Shown: piece by piece, positions 27,145 through 36,712 of the stretch
How the letters are laid out: every line of letters starts with the position of its first letter
How positions within the stretch are numbered: the stretch's first letter is position 1
Source: Fortiea contorta PCC 7126
GTDB lineage: Bacteria > Cyanobacteriota > Cyanobacteriia > Cyanobacteriales > Nostocaceae
DNA: 64,000 bases
Reading direction: 5' to 3'
Assembly (NCBI RefSeq): GCF_000332295.1
Contig: NZ_KB235930.1
Coordinates: 2,685,395 to 2,749,394 of the forward strand
Made by a program: the position numbers and the translations under genes
The notes under the pieces: model-generated
Told to the model about the DNA's origin: nothing
Databases searched by the model: none
The model's input: only the letters and a program-made list of their open reading frames with translations

Positions 27145-27684
27145 ATGCCTGAACATTTACAAACAACTACGCCAGGCGATCGCACAATATCAGCATACAC
27201 TCCTGAGCAGAATTCTGAAGAGAAACTGAGTTTAGCAGCAATTGATGAAGAAACAATTATTAAATTACTAGAAGAAAGATTAGTAGTTAATCATCAACGG
27301 CAGAAAATAGGGGATGTAATTGTTCGCAAAGTCATCGAAACTCGGATAGTAGAAGTTCCAGTTAGGCGCGAGAAACTAATTGTTGAACAAGTCGGTTCAG
27401 AAACCAAACAATTAGCAGAAATTGATTTAGGTTTAACAGAAAATAGTAGTGTCGAAATTACTCAAGATTCAAGACCACAATTAGTCAGCTTGAATGGCAA
27501 TTTAACAGTGCGTGGGGTCTTTAGCTCACCGAAAATTGCGAGCTTACTTTTAAATGCGATCGCTCTTGAGCAAAATCATGGCTGTCAACAGATACAATTA
27601 ACAATTGCAGTCGAAAATCAACAACAACAGCAAAAATACCAAGAGTGGTTTAATCGTTGTTCCCACAGTCAACAGGAAGCCTGA
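27145..27684 (+). CDS. DUF2382-only protein, third member of the cluster
   Basis: A 179-aa protein without a PRC barrel. Residues about 30-85 (IKLLEERLVVNHQRQKIGDV, VEVPVRREKLIVEQV) match the core of DUF2382. The C-terminal part (LTVRGVFSSPKIASLLLNAI, then ENQQQQQKYQEWFNRC) is a different small domain not recognised here. It follows the two larger paralogues on the same strand. Confidence 0.7.
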   Translation: MPEHLQTTTPGDRTISAYTPEQNSEEKLSLAAIDEETIIKLLEERLVVNHQRQKIGDVIVRKVIETRIVEVPVRREKLIVEQVGSETKQLAEIDLGLTENSSVEITQDSRPQLVSLNGNLTVRGVFSSPKIASLLLNAIALEQNHGCQQIQLTIAVENQQQQQKYQEWFNRCSHSQQEA

Positions 27685-27685
27685 A

Positions 27686-27710
27686 GGGGCGAACAACCGT
27701 TCGCCCGTAC
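27686..27710. repeat. Palindrome GGGCGAACaaccGTTCGCCC
   Basis: A perfect eight-base stem with loop AACC-type centre, starting two bases behind the stop codon of the third DUF2382 gene. Same family as 6061-6090; a likely transcript end. Confidence 0.6.
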
Positions 27711-27868
27711 AATGTGCTCTTTAGGTAATATACGTTTAATTTATACATAAGTCTAATAACTCATAACAAATCATAAATTGAAATCTTCACTACGCAGCTC
27801 ATTTCGCAGTAAGGTTAGTAGTGTCATTGCTGACAACGCTAAACCTCCTCTGCTGGTAGCTACTGCTG

Positions 27869-28792
27869 ATGAGATTTCGAGTAACAAGACTTTCTAAAAA
27901 ACAAAAACAGCGATTACAGCCAAGAGTTAACATCAAAATCCGGGATGGACAGTTCCACGTTGAAGGAATGGGCGCTTGGTACTCTTACTGGCGCGATCCT
28001 TATCATTTGCTACTGACAATTCCCTGGTTTGGCTTTATAGTCATGATTGCTGTGGCGTATGTAGCAATTAATGCAACATTTGCTTTAGCCTACTTGGCTG
28101 GAGGCGATTGTATCGCTAACGCTCGACCCGGTTCATTTTTGGATGTGTTCTTTTTCAGTGTCCAGACCCTGGCATCCATTGGCTACGGTGCGATGTATCC
28201 TAAGACAACTTATGCTAACACCATTGTCACCATTGAAGCGATGATTGGTTTAGTGGGAATTGCAGTGATGACAGGACTAGCGTTTGCTCGGTTTTCTCGA
28301 CCATCTGCACGTGTCATATTTAGCAAAGTCGCAGTTATCACACCTTATGAAGGATTACCGACGCTAACTTTTCGTGCTGCTAACCAACGCCGTAACCTGA
28401 TTCTAGAAGCGCAGATACGAGTTTATCTGTTGCGAGATGAAGTCACCGCAGAGGGTGAAGCGATGCGTAGAATTCATGACCTCAAGTTATTAAGGCATCA
28501 AACACCCAGTTTTACCTTATCCTGGACGGTGATGCATGTGATTGATCAGTTTAGTCCGCTGTATGAGATGTCAGCAGAGTCATTAGTGCAAACTAACGCT
28601 ACCTTGGTGATTTCCATTAGCGGTATTGATGAAACCGTCGCCCAGGTAGTACATGCTCGACATAGTTACGGTGCGATGGAAATTCTCTGGAATTATCGCT
28701 TTGTCAATATTTTGCACCACACCGATGATGGACATCGCTACATTGACTATCAATATTTTCACGAGATTTTATCGCTGGACGAGACGAATTGA
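27869..28792 (+). CDS. Inward-rectifier-type K+ channel (KirBac-like)
   Basis: Tetrameric potassium channel subunit of 307 aa. A slide helix (WYSYWRDPYHLLLTIPW) precedes the first membrane helix (about 50-75); the pore helix and filter FSVQTLASIGYGAMYP lie near residue 97-112; the second helix is IVTIEAMIGLVGIAVMTGLA. The cytoplasmic immunoglobulin-like domain runs from VIFSKVAVITPYEG to the end (HHTDDGHRYIDYQYFHE). The filter reads SIGYG. The ATG at 27869 has no strong ribosome binding site. Confidence 0.9.
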   Translation: MRFRVTRLSKKQKQRLQPRVNIKIRDGQFHVEGMGAWYSYWRDPYHLLLTIPWFGFIVMIAVAYVAINATFALAYLAGGDCIANARPGSFLDVFFFSVQTLASIGYGAMYPKTTYANTIVTIEAMIGLVGIAVMTGLAFARFSRPSARVIFSKVAVITPYEGLPTLTFRAANQRRNLILEAQIRVYLLRDEVTAEGEAMRRIHDLKLLRHQTPSFTLSWTVMHVIDQFSPLYEMSAESLVQTNATLVISISGIDETVAQVVHARHSYGAMEILWNYRFVNILHHTDDGHRYIDYQYFHEILSLDETN

Positions 28793-28867
28793 CTAGTACA
28801 AGAAGGATGAAGGATGAAGGGTGAAGGATGAAGGATGAAGGGTGAAGGATGAAGGATGAAGGATGAA
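28792..28867. repeat. Heptamer array GGATGAA/GGGTGAA
   Basis: Nine seven-base units run from 28805 to 28867 in the order A A G A A G A A A, where A is GGATGAA and G is GGGTGAA. The left flank ACTAGTACAAGAAGGATGAA is shared in inverted orientation with the array at 7113-7176. The array ends just ahead of the ribosome binding site of the next gene. Confidence 0.8.
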
Positions 28868-28886
28868 GAGGAAAGGGAGAGAAATT

Positions 28887-30527
28887 ATGAAAAAACTTCT
28901 AAAATACTTCAGTTTAGGATTGCTATCTACCTTGATGACAGCTACTCCTGGATTAGGTGCGGAACGCATTAGCTTTTTTTACCCTCCCTTTGGGGAGTTT
29001 TCTTTATCTGTGGAATCGCTGGAACGTTTCGCCAAAGAAGGCAAGATTGATAGTGAATTAGAATTTTATGCTAGCCGTGCTAATCCGCAACAACTTGCTC
29101 AGTTGCGGGATTTACTTCAGCAGCGCTTCAATGTCACACCCACTTTGGTGTCTCAGGTGACTTACTCACCTATAGGGGAACAAGTATTGCAGCGTTTAGG
29201 AGAATTAATCTTGACTGATTCCCGTCGCAATGGCTTTTATGCTTTGCGAGGGGCGCTAATTTTGGCTGCTGCTGATAAAGAAGGTTTAACTGTAGTCAAT
29301 TTGTTGAGAAGATTTCCTACTGAAACTTTGCGACTGAATTTTACGGAAGGGTTAAGGATAGTTGCGGATTTATCGACATTACTGAAACAGCGGGATGAAA
29401 TAGTGGCTGTGGTGCAAAAAGAAGCGATCGCTGCTGCAGCTAATTCTACTGTTGATTTTTCGCAACAACCAGATTTGCGATCGCCTGGAAAATTCCGCTT
29501 CGATAAAAAAAGTTTAACTCTCACTGACGGTGTGCGCGATCGTCGTTTACCCGTTGATCTCTACCTACCCCAAAAGCCGCAAAATTCCGCCGAAACCAGC
29601 CCGACTTCTTTTCCCTTGGTCGTCATTTCCCATGGGATCGCCTCAGACCGCTACGCCTTTGTTTATCTAGCTCAACATCTCGTCTCTTACGGTTTTGCAG
29701 TTGCTGTTTTAGAACATCCCGGTAGCAACGCCGAACGAGTTCAGCAATATTTCGTCGGTTTAGCCGCAGCACCAGACGCCAAAGAATTTGTTGACCGACC
29801 ATTAGATATCAAATTTCTCCTGAATGAACTCCAGCGACTAGACAAAGTTGATCCCGCCCTACAAGGAAAACTCAACTTCCAACAAATCGGAGTCATTGGT
29901 CATTCTTTTGGTGGTTACACAGCCTTATCCCTAGCCGGCGCCAAAATTAACTTTGATCAGCTCCGCCAGGATTGTAACCCTAATAATACATCATCTTTTA
30001 ACTTGTCACTAATTTTGCAGTGTCAAGCAGTCACATTACCTGTAGCCGACTATCCACTTCCAGACAATCGCATCAAAGTTGCCCTAGCCATCAATCCCAT
30101 CGGTAGCTCCATTTTAGGCGAGCGTGAAATCAAGAAAATTAAACTTCCGATCATGCTTGTAGCCGCAAGTCAAGATATTTTCGCCCCACCAGTATCAGAA
30201 CAGATCCGCCCCTTCACCTGGCTTGCTGATCCCAATAAATATTTAGCCCTCGTTGAAAACGCCACTCATTTTTCTGCGATCGCCGAACCCACCCCAGAAA
30301 ACGATGTCCTACCCGTCCCCCCCGCACTACTCGGCCCCAACCGCGCCGCATTCTATGCTTATCTCAAAGCTTTAAGCGTCGCCTTCTTAGAAACCCATCT
30401 ACTCCAACGGCCCGAATACCGCACCTACCTACAACCAGCCTATGCCAAATACATCAGCCAAACTCCCCTCAATCTCAGCTTCCTACAATCCCTCAGCGAC
30501 GAAAAACTCACCCCTCCACGCCCATAA
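28887..30527 (+). CDS. Exported alpha/beta hydrolase with DUF1400 N-terminal domain
   Basis: A 546-aa protein. A signal peptide (MKKLLKYFSLGLLSTLMTAT, cleaved after GLGA) leads into a DUF1400 region (residues about 25-190, AERISFFYPPFGEFSLSVES), a domain typical of cyanobacteria. The hydrolase core has FPLVVISHGIASDRYAF, a nucleophile elbow GHSFGGYTAL and a late His in ENATHFSAI. Such proteins are annotated as lipases or dienelactone hydrolases; the substrate is unknown. The ATG at 28887 has a clear AGGGAGAG site nine bases upstream. Confidence 0.82.
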   Translation: MKKLLKYFSLGLLSTLMTATPGLGAERISFFYPPFGEFSLSVESLERFAKEGKIDSELEFYASRANPQQLAQLRDLLQQRFNVTPTLVSQVTYSPIGEQVLQRLGELILTDSRRNGFYALRGALILAAADKEGLTVVNLLRRFPTETLRLNFTEGLRIVADLSTLLKQRDEIVAVVQKEAIAAAANSTVDFSQQPDLRSPGKFRFDKKSLTLTDGVRDRRLPVDLYLPQKPQNSAETSPTSFPLVVISHGIASDRYAFVYLAQHLVSYGFAVAVLEHPGSNAERVQQYFVGLAAAPDAKEFVDRPLDIKFLLNELQRLDKVDPALQGKLNFQQIGVIGHSFGGYTALSLAGAKINFDQLRQDCNPNNTSSFNLSLILQCQAVTLPVADYPLPDNRIKVALAINPIGSSILGEREIKKIKLPIMLVAASQDIFAPPVSEQIRPFTWLADPNKYLALVENATHFSAIAEPTPENDVLPVPPALLGPNRAAFYAYLKALSVAFLETHLLQRPEYRTYLQPAYAKYISQTPLNLSFLQSLSDEKLTPPRP

Positions 30528-31163
30528 ACACTCAGCCTACCTCAGCGTTAAAAACTCCCAACTTCTTTAACCTCAAACCTCACCACCACGAAATCATTAC
30601 AGGGATCAAAATAATTTCCAGCTACCTCTGCATATCTGAGCAACATCCACCAAACTTTTCAGTATAAATACTGAAAAACCACATCTAAATCATGTTTCCT
30701 AAGCTATAACGCCAATCATTGTTATCTAACTCCGAAGCATTAATCTGAGCCGATTGTCAGGGAAAACCTATATTTATCTGGTAGTATTTATAAAAACTTA
30801 TCCTTAAAATTTGTTTAATATATATACTTCTTGTGAAGAAGTATTAAGAAATACTTATTAAAAAATGTTGCTATAACTTGATTTAGTTGTTAACGTGTGT
30901 AGTGACAGCAATCTCAGGAATGCTCCTATTGAGGAAACGTCAAAACCTATGAGCTATATCCATTCAGTCGATTGTAGAAAAAGTTAATCATCAGGCAAAG
31001 CGAGGAATTTATCTAGACTAACGGTGAGGGATTGCAGATTAACCAAGAAATATTCCTAGCTCCCAGCCCAATAAAACATTGCAGATACCATAAACAGCTT
31101 GTCTGACTGAACAGACGCAACAGCAAGCGCGCAGTCAGACCAAGAAATTAGAGGTAAAAACTC
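30528..31163. other. Long intergenic region, nothing recognised
   Basis: About 640 bases of AT-rich sequence between the hydrolase and the SDR gene. No gene, repeat family or structured RNA could be recognised. The last 100 bases presumably hold the SDR promoter. Confidence 0.4.
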
Positions 31164-32021
31164 ATGAAGATTCAAGGTAAGGTAGCACTGATTACCGGCG
31201 CTTCCCGTGGAATAGGACGGGCGATCGCTCTGGAACTAGCACAGCAAGGTATCAAGCGAGTGATATTGCTAGCACGCGATCAACGAAAACTCACCCAAGT
31301 AGCCAAAGAAATCGAAGCAATGGGAACACAAGCGACAATTGTTGCTGTCGATTTAACCCAAGCAGTCGAGCTAAATATCGCCGTTGCTCAAATTTGGCGC
31401 AACTATGGCCCCATCCATCTTTTAGTTAACTGTGCAGGAGTCGCCTATCAAAACTCATTCTTGCAATGCAAACTTCCCCAAGTTCAAGAAGAAATTTCTG
31501 TCAATTTGATGGGAATGTATACCCTCACCAGCCTAATTGCTCGGCGGATGGCTACCCAAAAACAAGGAAGAATTGTTAACGTCTCCAGCTTAATGGGAAA
31601 AATAGCCGCACCCACAATGGCGACATACTCAGCCACCAAATTCGCAATTCTCGGCTTTACCCAAGCCTTACGGCGCGAACTAGCACAACACAACATTCAA
31701 GTCCAAGCCTTATTACCCACCCTCACAGACACCGACATGGTGCGGGACTTCCAAAACTTTCGCTGGGTAATCCCCATGACACCCCAGCAAGTCGCCCAAA
31801 CCCTGATCACCGGACTAGAAAGAGATTCACCAGAAATTTTAGTGGGTTGGCAAACTTACTTAGCCGTTTGGTGTCAACGTTTCACACCTTGGTTGCTAGA
31901 GTGGATTTTAAACTTAGCCACTCCATCGACAACTAACAGACTCCTCAGCAAATTTCAGCGCCTGAGTGACTTGCTGTGGTCAAACAACATGACTGCTTTC
32001 GTCTCAGCACGAAAATCTTAA
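31164..32021 (+). CDS. Short-chain dehydrogenase/reductase (SDR)
   Basis: A 285-aa NAD(P)-dependent oxidoreductase. The cofactor motif is TGASRGIG near residue 12, followed by NCAGVAYQ, the catalytic Ser in VNVSSLMG and YSATK. The C-terminal stretch (LAVWCQRFTPWLLEWILNLA) is hydrophobic and may attach it to a membrane. Its substrate, likely a lipid or ketone, cannot be read from the sequence. An AGAGGT precedes the ATG. Confidence 0.88.
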   Translation: MKIQGKVALITGASRGIGRAIALELAQQGIKRVILLARDQRKLTQVAKEIEAMGTQATIVAVDLTQAVELNIAVAQIWRNYGPIHLLVNCAGVAYQNSFLQCKLPQVQEEISVNLMGMYTLTSLIARRMATQKQGRIVNVSSLMGKIAAPTMATYSATKFAILGFTQALRRELAQHNIQVQALLPTLTDTDMVRDFQNFRWVIPMTPQQVAQTLITGLERDSPEILVGWQTYLAVWCQRFTPWLLEWILNLATPSTTNRLLSKFQRLSDLLWSNNMTAFVSARKS

Positions 32022-32071
32022 CGATCCAAAACTCTCGATCAAATCAACACCGTTAGACATCTGGTGAAAAT

Positions 32072-32217
32072 GAAGAAAGGGCGAACAACCCTGAGAAGAA
32101 AGGGCGAACAACCCTGAGAAGAAAGGGCGAACAACCCTGAGAAGAAAGGGCGAACAACCCTGAGAAGAAAGGGCGAACAACCCTGAGAAGAAAGGGCGAA
32201 CAACCGTTCGCCCCTAC
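32072..32217. repeat. Tandem array, 23-bp unit, ending in a palindrome
   Basis: Five perfect copies of a 23-base unit (GAAGAAAGGGCGAACAACCC plus TGA) start at 32072, 32095, 32118, 32141 and 32164. A sixth copy at 32187 runs instead into GTTCGCCCCTAC, completing the dispersed palindrome GGGCGAACaaccGTTCGCCC. There are no spacers of varied sequence, so this is not a CRISPR array. Confidence 0.85.
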
Positions 32218-32374
32218 ATATCAAATTGTTGCTTTTCTTGAGAAAGAGTCATTCTCTAGCCCCTATTCCCTCACCCCTAACCCCTATTTCCCACAGCATT
32301 TGCAATTTAAAACTGCTATGTGTGCTCACGGCGATCGCATAATGAAACATACCTGATTGCGGAGCAGCCAGCAA

Positions 32375-33844
32375 ATGCTAACATTGCCTTCCCATCTCCC
32401 CACATTGCCCGAAATCATCGATAATTTACCAAATATTTCTGGTTGGGAAACAGAGGTACTCTCGGTAGTTAACCATGACGCACCCATATTTTCACCATCA
32501 ACAAATCTCAACTTAGCAGATATCAAAGCAGTATTTGCGATCGCCTTACATATGCACCAGCCCACAATCCCCGCTGGTGATAACGGTGCATTGATTAGTA
32601 ATCTGCAAGACATGTTTGCACATCCCCACACCGGAGACAACCACAACGCCGCACCCTTTGCTTATTGTTACAGCCGCATGGGCGATTTTATTCCCGAACT
32701 TGTGCAGCAAGGTTGCAATCCCCGCGTAATGTTGGATTATTCAGGTAATCTGTTGTGGGGACTCAGACAAATGGGACGCAGCGATATCCTCGACAATCTT
32801 AAACGCATTACCTGCGATCGTACCTATCAGCCCTATGTCGAATGGCTGGGAACAATGTGGAGTCATGCTGTCATACCCTCCACCCCCATAGCAGATATTA
32901 AACTGCACATCATCGCTTGGCAACATCAATTTGCTGCCATTTTTGGATGGGAAGCACTAGCGCGAGTCAAAGGTTTTTCACCTCCAGAAATGCACCTCCC
33001 CAATCATCCTGACACCCTCTATGAATTCGTCAAAGCACTCAAAGAATGCGGTTATCGTTGGTTACTAGTGCAAGAACACTCCATAGAAACCATCAACGGT
33101 GAATCTATTATTCACAAACACTTACCACATCAACTCATTGCTCGCAATTCCCAAGGCGAAACAATTAGTATTACCGCCCTGATCAAAACCCAAGGTTCAG
33201 ATACTAAATTAGTAGGTCAAATGCAGCCATACTATGAAGCCAAAACCTTATCTTCACAACAAATAGGCAATGTATTTATCCCACCAATTGTCAGTCAAAT
33301 TGGCGATGGAGAAAATGGTGGAGTGATGATGAATGAATTTCCCAGCGCCTTCAAACAAGCTTGGCAAGAAATGCTCAATCAAGGAGGAGGAAAATCGGGT
33401 ATTGTTGGTGTGTGTGGCACTGAATATCTAGAATTAATCACAGCGGCTGGATGCAATTTAGCAGATTATCCCCAATGTCAGCCAGTAGGACAACACCAAA
33501 TTTGGCAGCGAGTTTCCGTTGATAATTGTCAACCTGAAGTTGTAGAAAATGTTATCCAAGAATTAAAGCAAAATCATCCTAATTTTCATATGGATGGTGC
33601 TTCTTGGACGAATCATATCAGTTGGGTAAAAGGATATGAAAACGTGCTATCGCCTATGTATCAACTCAGCAGCTTATTTCATCAAAAACTAGAGCAATTA
33701 TTACCAACTAATACCACCAAATATCGCCAAGCGCTACTGCATAACTTATTACTACAAACTAGTTGTTTTCGTTATTGGGGACAAGGCGCTTGGACTGACT
33801 ACGCGCGAGAAATTTATCAACGCGGCGAAAATTTGCTTTCTTAG
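32375..33844 (+). CDS. Glycoside hydrolase family 57-like protein
   Basis: A 489-aa protein of the GH57-like group. The first conserved region is FAIALHMHQPTIPAGDNG near residue 56, where HxHQP is the family hallmark. MWSHAVIPSTPIADIKLHI and GFSPPEMHLPNHPDTLYEFV correspond to later conserved regions. GH57 enzymes act on alpha-glucans, but this subgroup may have other activities. The ATG at 32375 has GGAG ten bases upstream; a TTG at 32357 is in frame. Confidence 0.8.
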   Translation: MLTLPSHLPTLPEIIDNLPNISGWETEVLSVVNHDAPIFSPSTNLNLADIKAVFAIALHMHQPTIPAGDNGALISNLQDMFAHPHTGDNHNAAPFAYCYSRMGDFIPELVQQGCNPRVMLDYSGNLLWGLRQMGRSDILDNLKRITCDRTYQPYVEWLGTMWSHAVIPSTPIADIKLHIIAWQHQFAAIFGWEALARVKGFSPPEMHLPNHPDTLYEFVKALKECGYRWLLVQEHSIETINGESIIHKHLPHQLIARNSQGETISITALIKTQGSDTKLVGQMQPYYEAKTLSSQQIGNVFIPPIVSQIGDGENGGVMMNEFPSAFKQAWQEMLNQGGGKSGIVGVCGTEYLELITAAGCNLADYPQCQPVGQHQIWQRVSVDNCQPEVVENVIQELKQNHPNFHMDGASWTNHISWVKGYENVLSPMYQLSSLFHQKLEQLLPTNTTKYRQALLHNLLLQTSCFRYWGQGAWTDYAREIYQRGENLLS

Positions 33845-33882
33845 GAGATGTGGAAATGAGAGTCAAAAATAAGTAACAAAGA

Positions 33883-35241
33883 TTAAACCAAAGGTAATAA
33901 TATTTCAAATTCTGTCCCCACACCAGGTTGAGAATTAAAATTAAATTTACCTCCATGCTTGGAAGTGATAATGCGATAACTAACTGCTAAACTAGTTGTC
34001 TTCTCAGCCTGTTTTTCGACAGAAAAAGATTCAATAATTTGCTGTTTTAAACCCTCTGATAAACCAGGGCCATTGTCAGCTATATGAATAGAAACCCAGC
34101 GAGAATCTGGCGATTCTGTTCTATTTCCCGCTTGAGAAATAACTTTTGTCGTAATATCAATTCGGGGTTTATTGTGAGTATTTATCGGCTGAGAATAAAA
34201 TTGCTGACGCACTGCTTCATTTAATAATGCGTCTATAGATTCACTTAAGATATTCATCAATACTTGGCTAAGTTGCCCCACGAAACAATATACTGGTGGT
34301 AAATGACCATAATTTTTAACTATTGTAATTTCCCCTTTAATTCGGCTATTAATTAAAAGGACAATACTATCTATACAAGCGTGTAGATCTACGGGTTTAG
34401 GATAAAGTTCGTCGATATGACAAAAATTTTGTAAGCTGGTAACAAGTTTTCTTAATCTTTCGGCGCCAGTTTTAATACTAGTCAGCGCTTTTGATAAATC
34501 CTGTTCTAAAAAATCGAATTCAATCTCATCTTTAATATGGGTAATTTCTGCTGAAGGCGCAGATAAATTTTTTTCATAAACGGCGATGAGTTTGAGCAAG
34601 TCTTGACTATAGTTAGAAATATAAGTTAAGTTACCCCAAATAAAGCCTACGGGGTCTAAAATTTCGTGTGCTATCCCATCAACTAAACGTCCTAAACTCG
34701 CCATTTTATCATTTTGAATCATTTTGTTTTGGCTGCGTTCATATCGTACCTGAGTTTCGATACCGCGAATTTGCCAAGATGCAATATTTAATTCATATAT
34801 ATCTATTAGCTGATAATTATTAGATGCAGTTTGAACTACTATTGGTTCTGCTAAAAATTCTGGAGTTCGCCTCATAGTCAACTGCGTTGCTGTCAAAATG
34901 GGTGTTGTTTCATTCAGCAATAAAATATCTGTCCGCGCATAGCTATAAAGAACACTTAAAGGTTCTCGAAAAAATAATTCTTGTCCATGAGGACGAATCA
35001 AAAATTCTAGCAGTCGTCGCCGAGAAATCATGCCGATAAACTGTCCCTGTTCCAGTAAAATTGCTCCTGGGAGTAAGGGATATTTTTCAAAAAACTTTGT
35101 GATTTCTCCAGCGGTATAGCTAACTTCCACTTGAAAGCTATACATTGTTAGTTCCTGGAGAGTTGAATTTAAACCAAGATAGCCATCGCTACCTTCAGAA
35201 AAAAATGGCGGTGAAATCTGAGAACTGAATTCTGGCGACAC
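33883..35241 (-). CDS. Histidine kinase-like protein with degenerate ATP-binding domain
   Basis: A 452-aa paralogue of the next gene upstream. The sensor part (residues about 30-165; LPGAILLEQGQFIGMISRRR) resembles CBS-like domains. The phosphoacceptor box keeps His (DGIAHEILDPVGFIWGN). The ATPase part is damaged: the N-box reads NILSESIDALL, the Mg-binding Asn being Glu, and the G2 box reads EKTTSLAVSY instead of GKGTGLGLAISY. The G1 box (IADNGPGLSEG) is kept. It may therefore be phosphorylated by a partner or act as a pseudokinase. Confidence 0.85.
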   Translation of the reverse strand: MSPEFSSQISPPFFSEGSDGYLGLNSTLQELTMYSFQVEVSYTAGEITKFFEKYPLLPGAILLEQGQFIGMISRRRLLEFLIRPHGQELFFREPLSVLYSYARTDILLLNETTPILTATQLTMRRTPEFLAEPIVVQTASNNYQLIDIYELNIASWQIRGIETQVRYERSQNKMIQNDKMASLGRLVDGIAHEILDPVGFIWGNLTYISNYSQDLLKLIAVYEKNLSAPSAEITHIKDEIEFDFLEQDLSKALTSIKTGAERLRKLVTSLQNFCHIDELYPKPVDLHACIDSIVLLINSRIKGEITIVKNYGHLPPVYCFVGQLSQVLMNILSESIDALLNEAVRQQFYSQPINTHNKPRIDITTKVISQAGNRTESPDSRWVSIHIADNGPGLSEGLKQQIIESFSVEKQAEKTTSLAVSYRIITSKHGGKFNFNSQPGVGTEFEILLPLV

Positions 35242-35380
35242 TGGAAACTCTTATCAGTACAAAAACAGTTAACAAACAAGCTAACATGTTAACTCTAACT
35301 AGTCTGAAATTAACAGGGTACTATGCATCACATCTATAGAAATATTGCATTGTCGAGCCACAATACACCAGAAAATACTA

Positions 35381-36712
35381 TTAATGATTGGCAGAAATTG
35401 GTACTAAAGGTAAGAGAATCCGAAATTCAGTACCAATATTCGGTTGGGATGTCACCTGTAATTGTCCACCATGCTTGTGTGTAACAATTTCGTAACTAAT
35501 TGCTAACCCTAGCCCTGTACCTTTACCCACCGGTTTAGTAGTGAAAAAATCCTCAAAAATCTGCTTTTGAATTTCTATCGGTATCCCCACGCCATTATCA
35601 GCTATGCGAATCGAAATGTATTGTTGAATTTCCTGCTGGATAATTTCTGTATGAATCTCGATCTGGGGTTGCCAATCTTTGGTTCTTTTTATCTTCTCAT
35701 ATAAAGCGTCTAAGGCATTGTTTAATAAATTTATTAATACCTGACTTATTTGTCCTGCATAACAAATTATCAGCGGTAAATCACTATAATTTCTAATTAC
35801 TTCAATATCGTTATTCATTCGATGTTGGAGAATCAGTAGCGTATTATCAATGCATGTGTGTATATTAGTTGGTTGACGTTGTTTCTCGGCTTTAGCAGTA
35901 AATTCATATAAACTTGTGATGATTTCTCTTAAACTTTCGGAACTAACATTGAGGGTGTTTAAAATTTGTGATAAATCTGTGTAGATAAAATCTAAATCGA
36001 TTTTAGATCTAATTTGTGCAATTACTGGAGATGAGTGACGATATTCTGTTTCATAAGCATTCAATAACCTCATTAAATCTTGAAAATAATTGCTTAAAAA
36101 TGGTAAATTTCCGCCAATACAGTTAACAGGGTTCCTGATTTCGTGGGTGATTGACGCTACCATGCGTCCTAAAATGGCAAGTTTTTCTGTTTGCAATAAT
36201 TCCTGTAATTTTTCTTCTCTGATTATTTTGTGTTTTAATTGATAGATTTTAGATTGAGCAATCAATAATTGCTGCATATCGACAATTCCATATTTTTTAG
36301 AATTGATGCTAACAACTATCGGCTCTGATAATGATTCCGGCTGACGTGCTAAAGCTTGTTGGGCTGCAGCTAAAATTAGTGTTTCACTTGGTAAAATTAG
36401 GATATCGGATGATAAATTTTGAAAGACGACTTCCAAAGAGCGATCGCTAAATTTTTCAGATTCAAAATTAACAGCAATATTTTCAAAAAATTGCCGTCTA
36501 GAAATCATGGTTACTAGTTCATCACCCTGTTCTACTAGCAGCACTCCTGGTAAGAGCGGTTGCGACTGGAATATTGCTCTTAATCCAGAAACTGATTCGC
36601 CAATATCAAATTTTAATTTCCATAATGGCAATTCTTGCAGATTTGACTCTACATGCAATTTTTCAATAACAGTATCCAGCAAAGGTTGATTTGAGAAATC
36701 CCCACAGGGCAT
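35381..36712 (-). CDS. Sensor histidine kinase
   Basis: A 443-aa cytoplasmic kinase. The sensor part (LPGVLLVEQGDELVTMISRR and following to about 165) matches its downstream paralogue. All catalytic boxes are canonical: H-box SITHEIRNPVNCIGGN, N-box INLLNNALDALYE, G1 IADNGVGIP, F FEDFFTTKP, G2 GKGTGLGLAISYEIV. No response regulator is adjacent. The degenerate paralogue begins 139 bases behind its stop codon on the same strand. Confidence 0.92.
   Translation of the reverse strand: MPCGDFSNQPLLDTVIEKLHVESNLQELPLWKLKFDIGESVSGLRAIFQSQPLLPGVLLVEQGDELVTMISRRQFFENIAVNFESEKFSDRSLEVVFQNLSSDILILPSETLILAAAQQALARQPESLSEPIVVSINSKKYGIVDMQQLLIAQSKIYQLKHKIIREEKLQELLQTEKLAILGRMVASITHEIRNPVNCIGGNLPFLSNYFQDLMRLLNAYETEYRHSSPVIAQIRSKIDLDFIYTDLSQILNTLNVSSESLREIITSLYEFTAKAEKQRQPTNIHTCIDNTLLILQHRMNNDIEVIRNYSDLPLIICYAGQISQVLINLLNNALDALYEKIKRTKDWQPQIEIHTEIIQQEIQQYISIRIADNGVGIPIEIQKQIFEDFFTTKPVGKGTGLGLAISYEIVTHKHGGQLQVTSQPNIGTEFRILLPLVPISANH

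Noticed and set aside
32072-32217. Possible CRISPR array
   Set aside because: The 23-base units are directly adjacent, with no unique spacers, and no cas genes are nearby. It is a tandem repeat.
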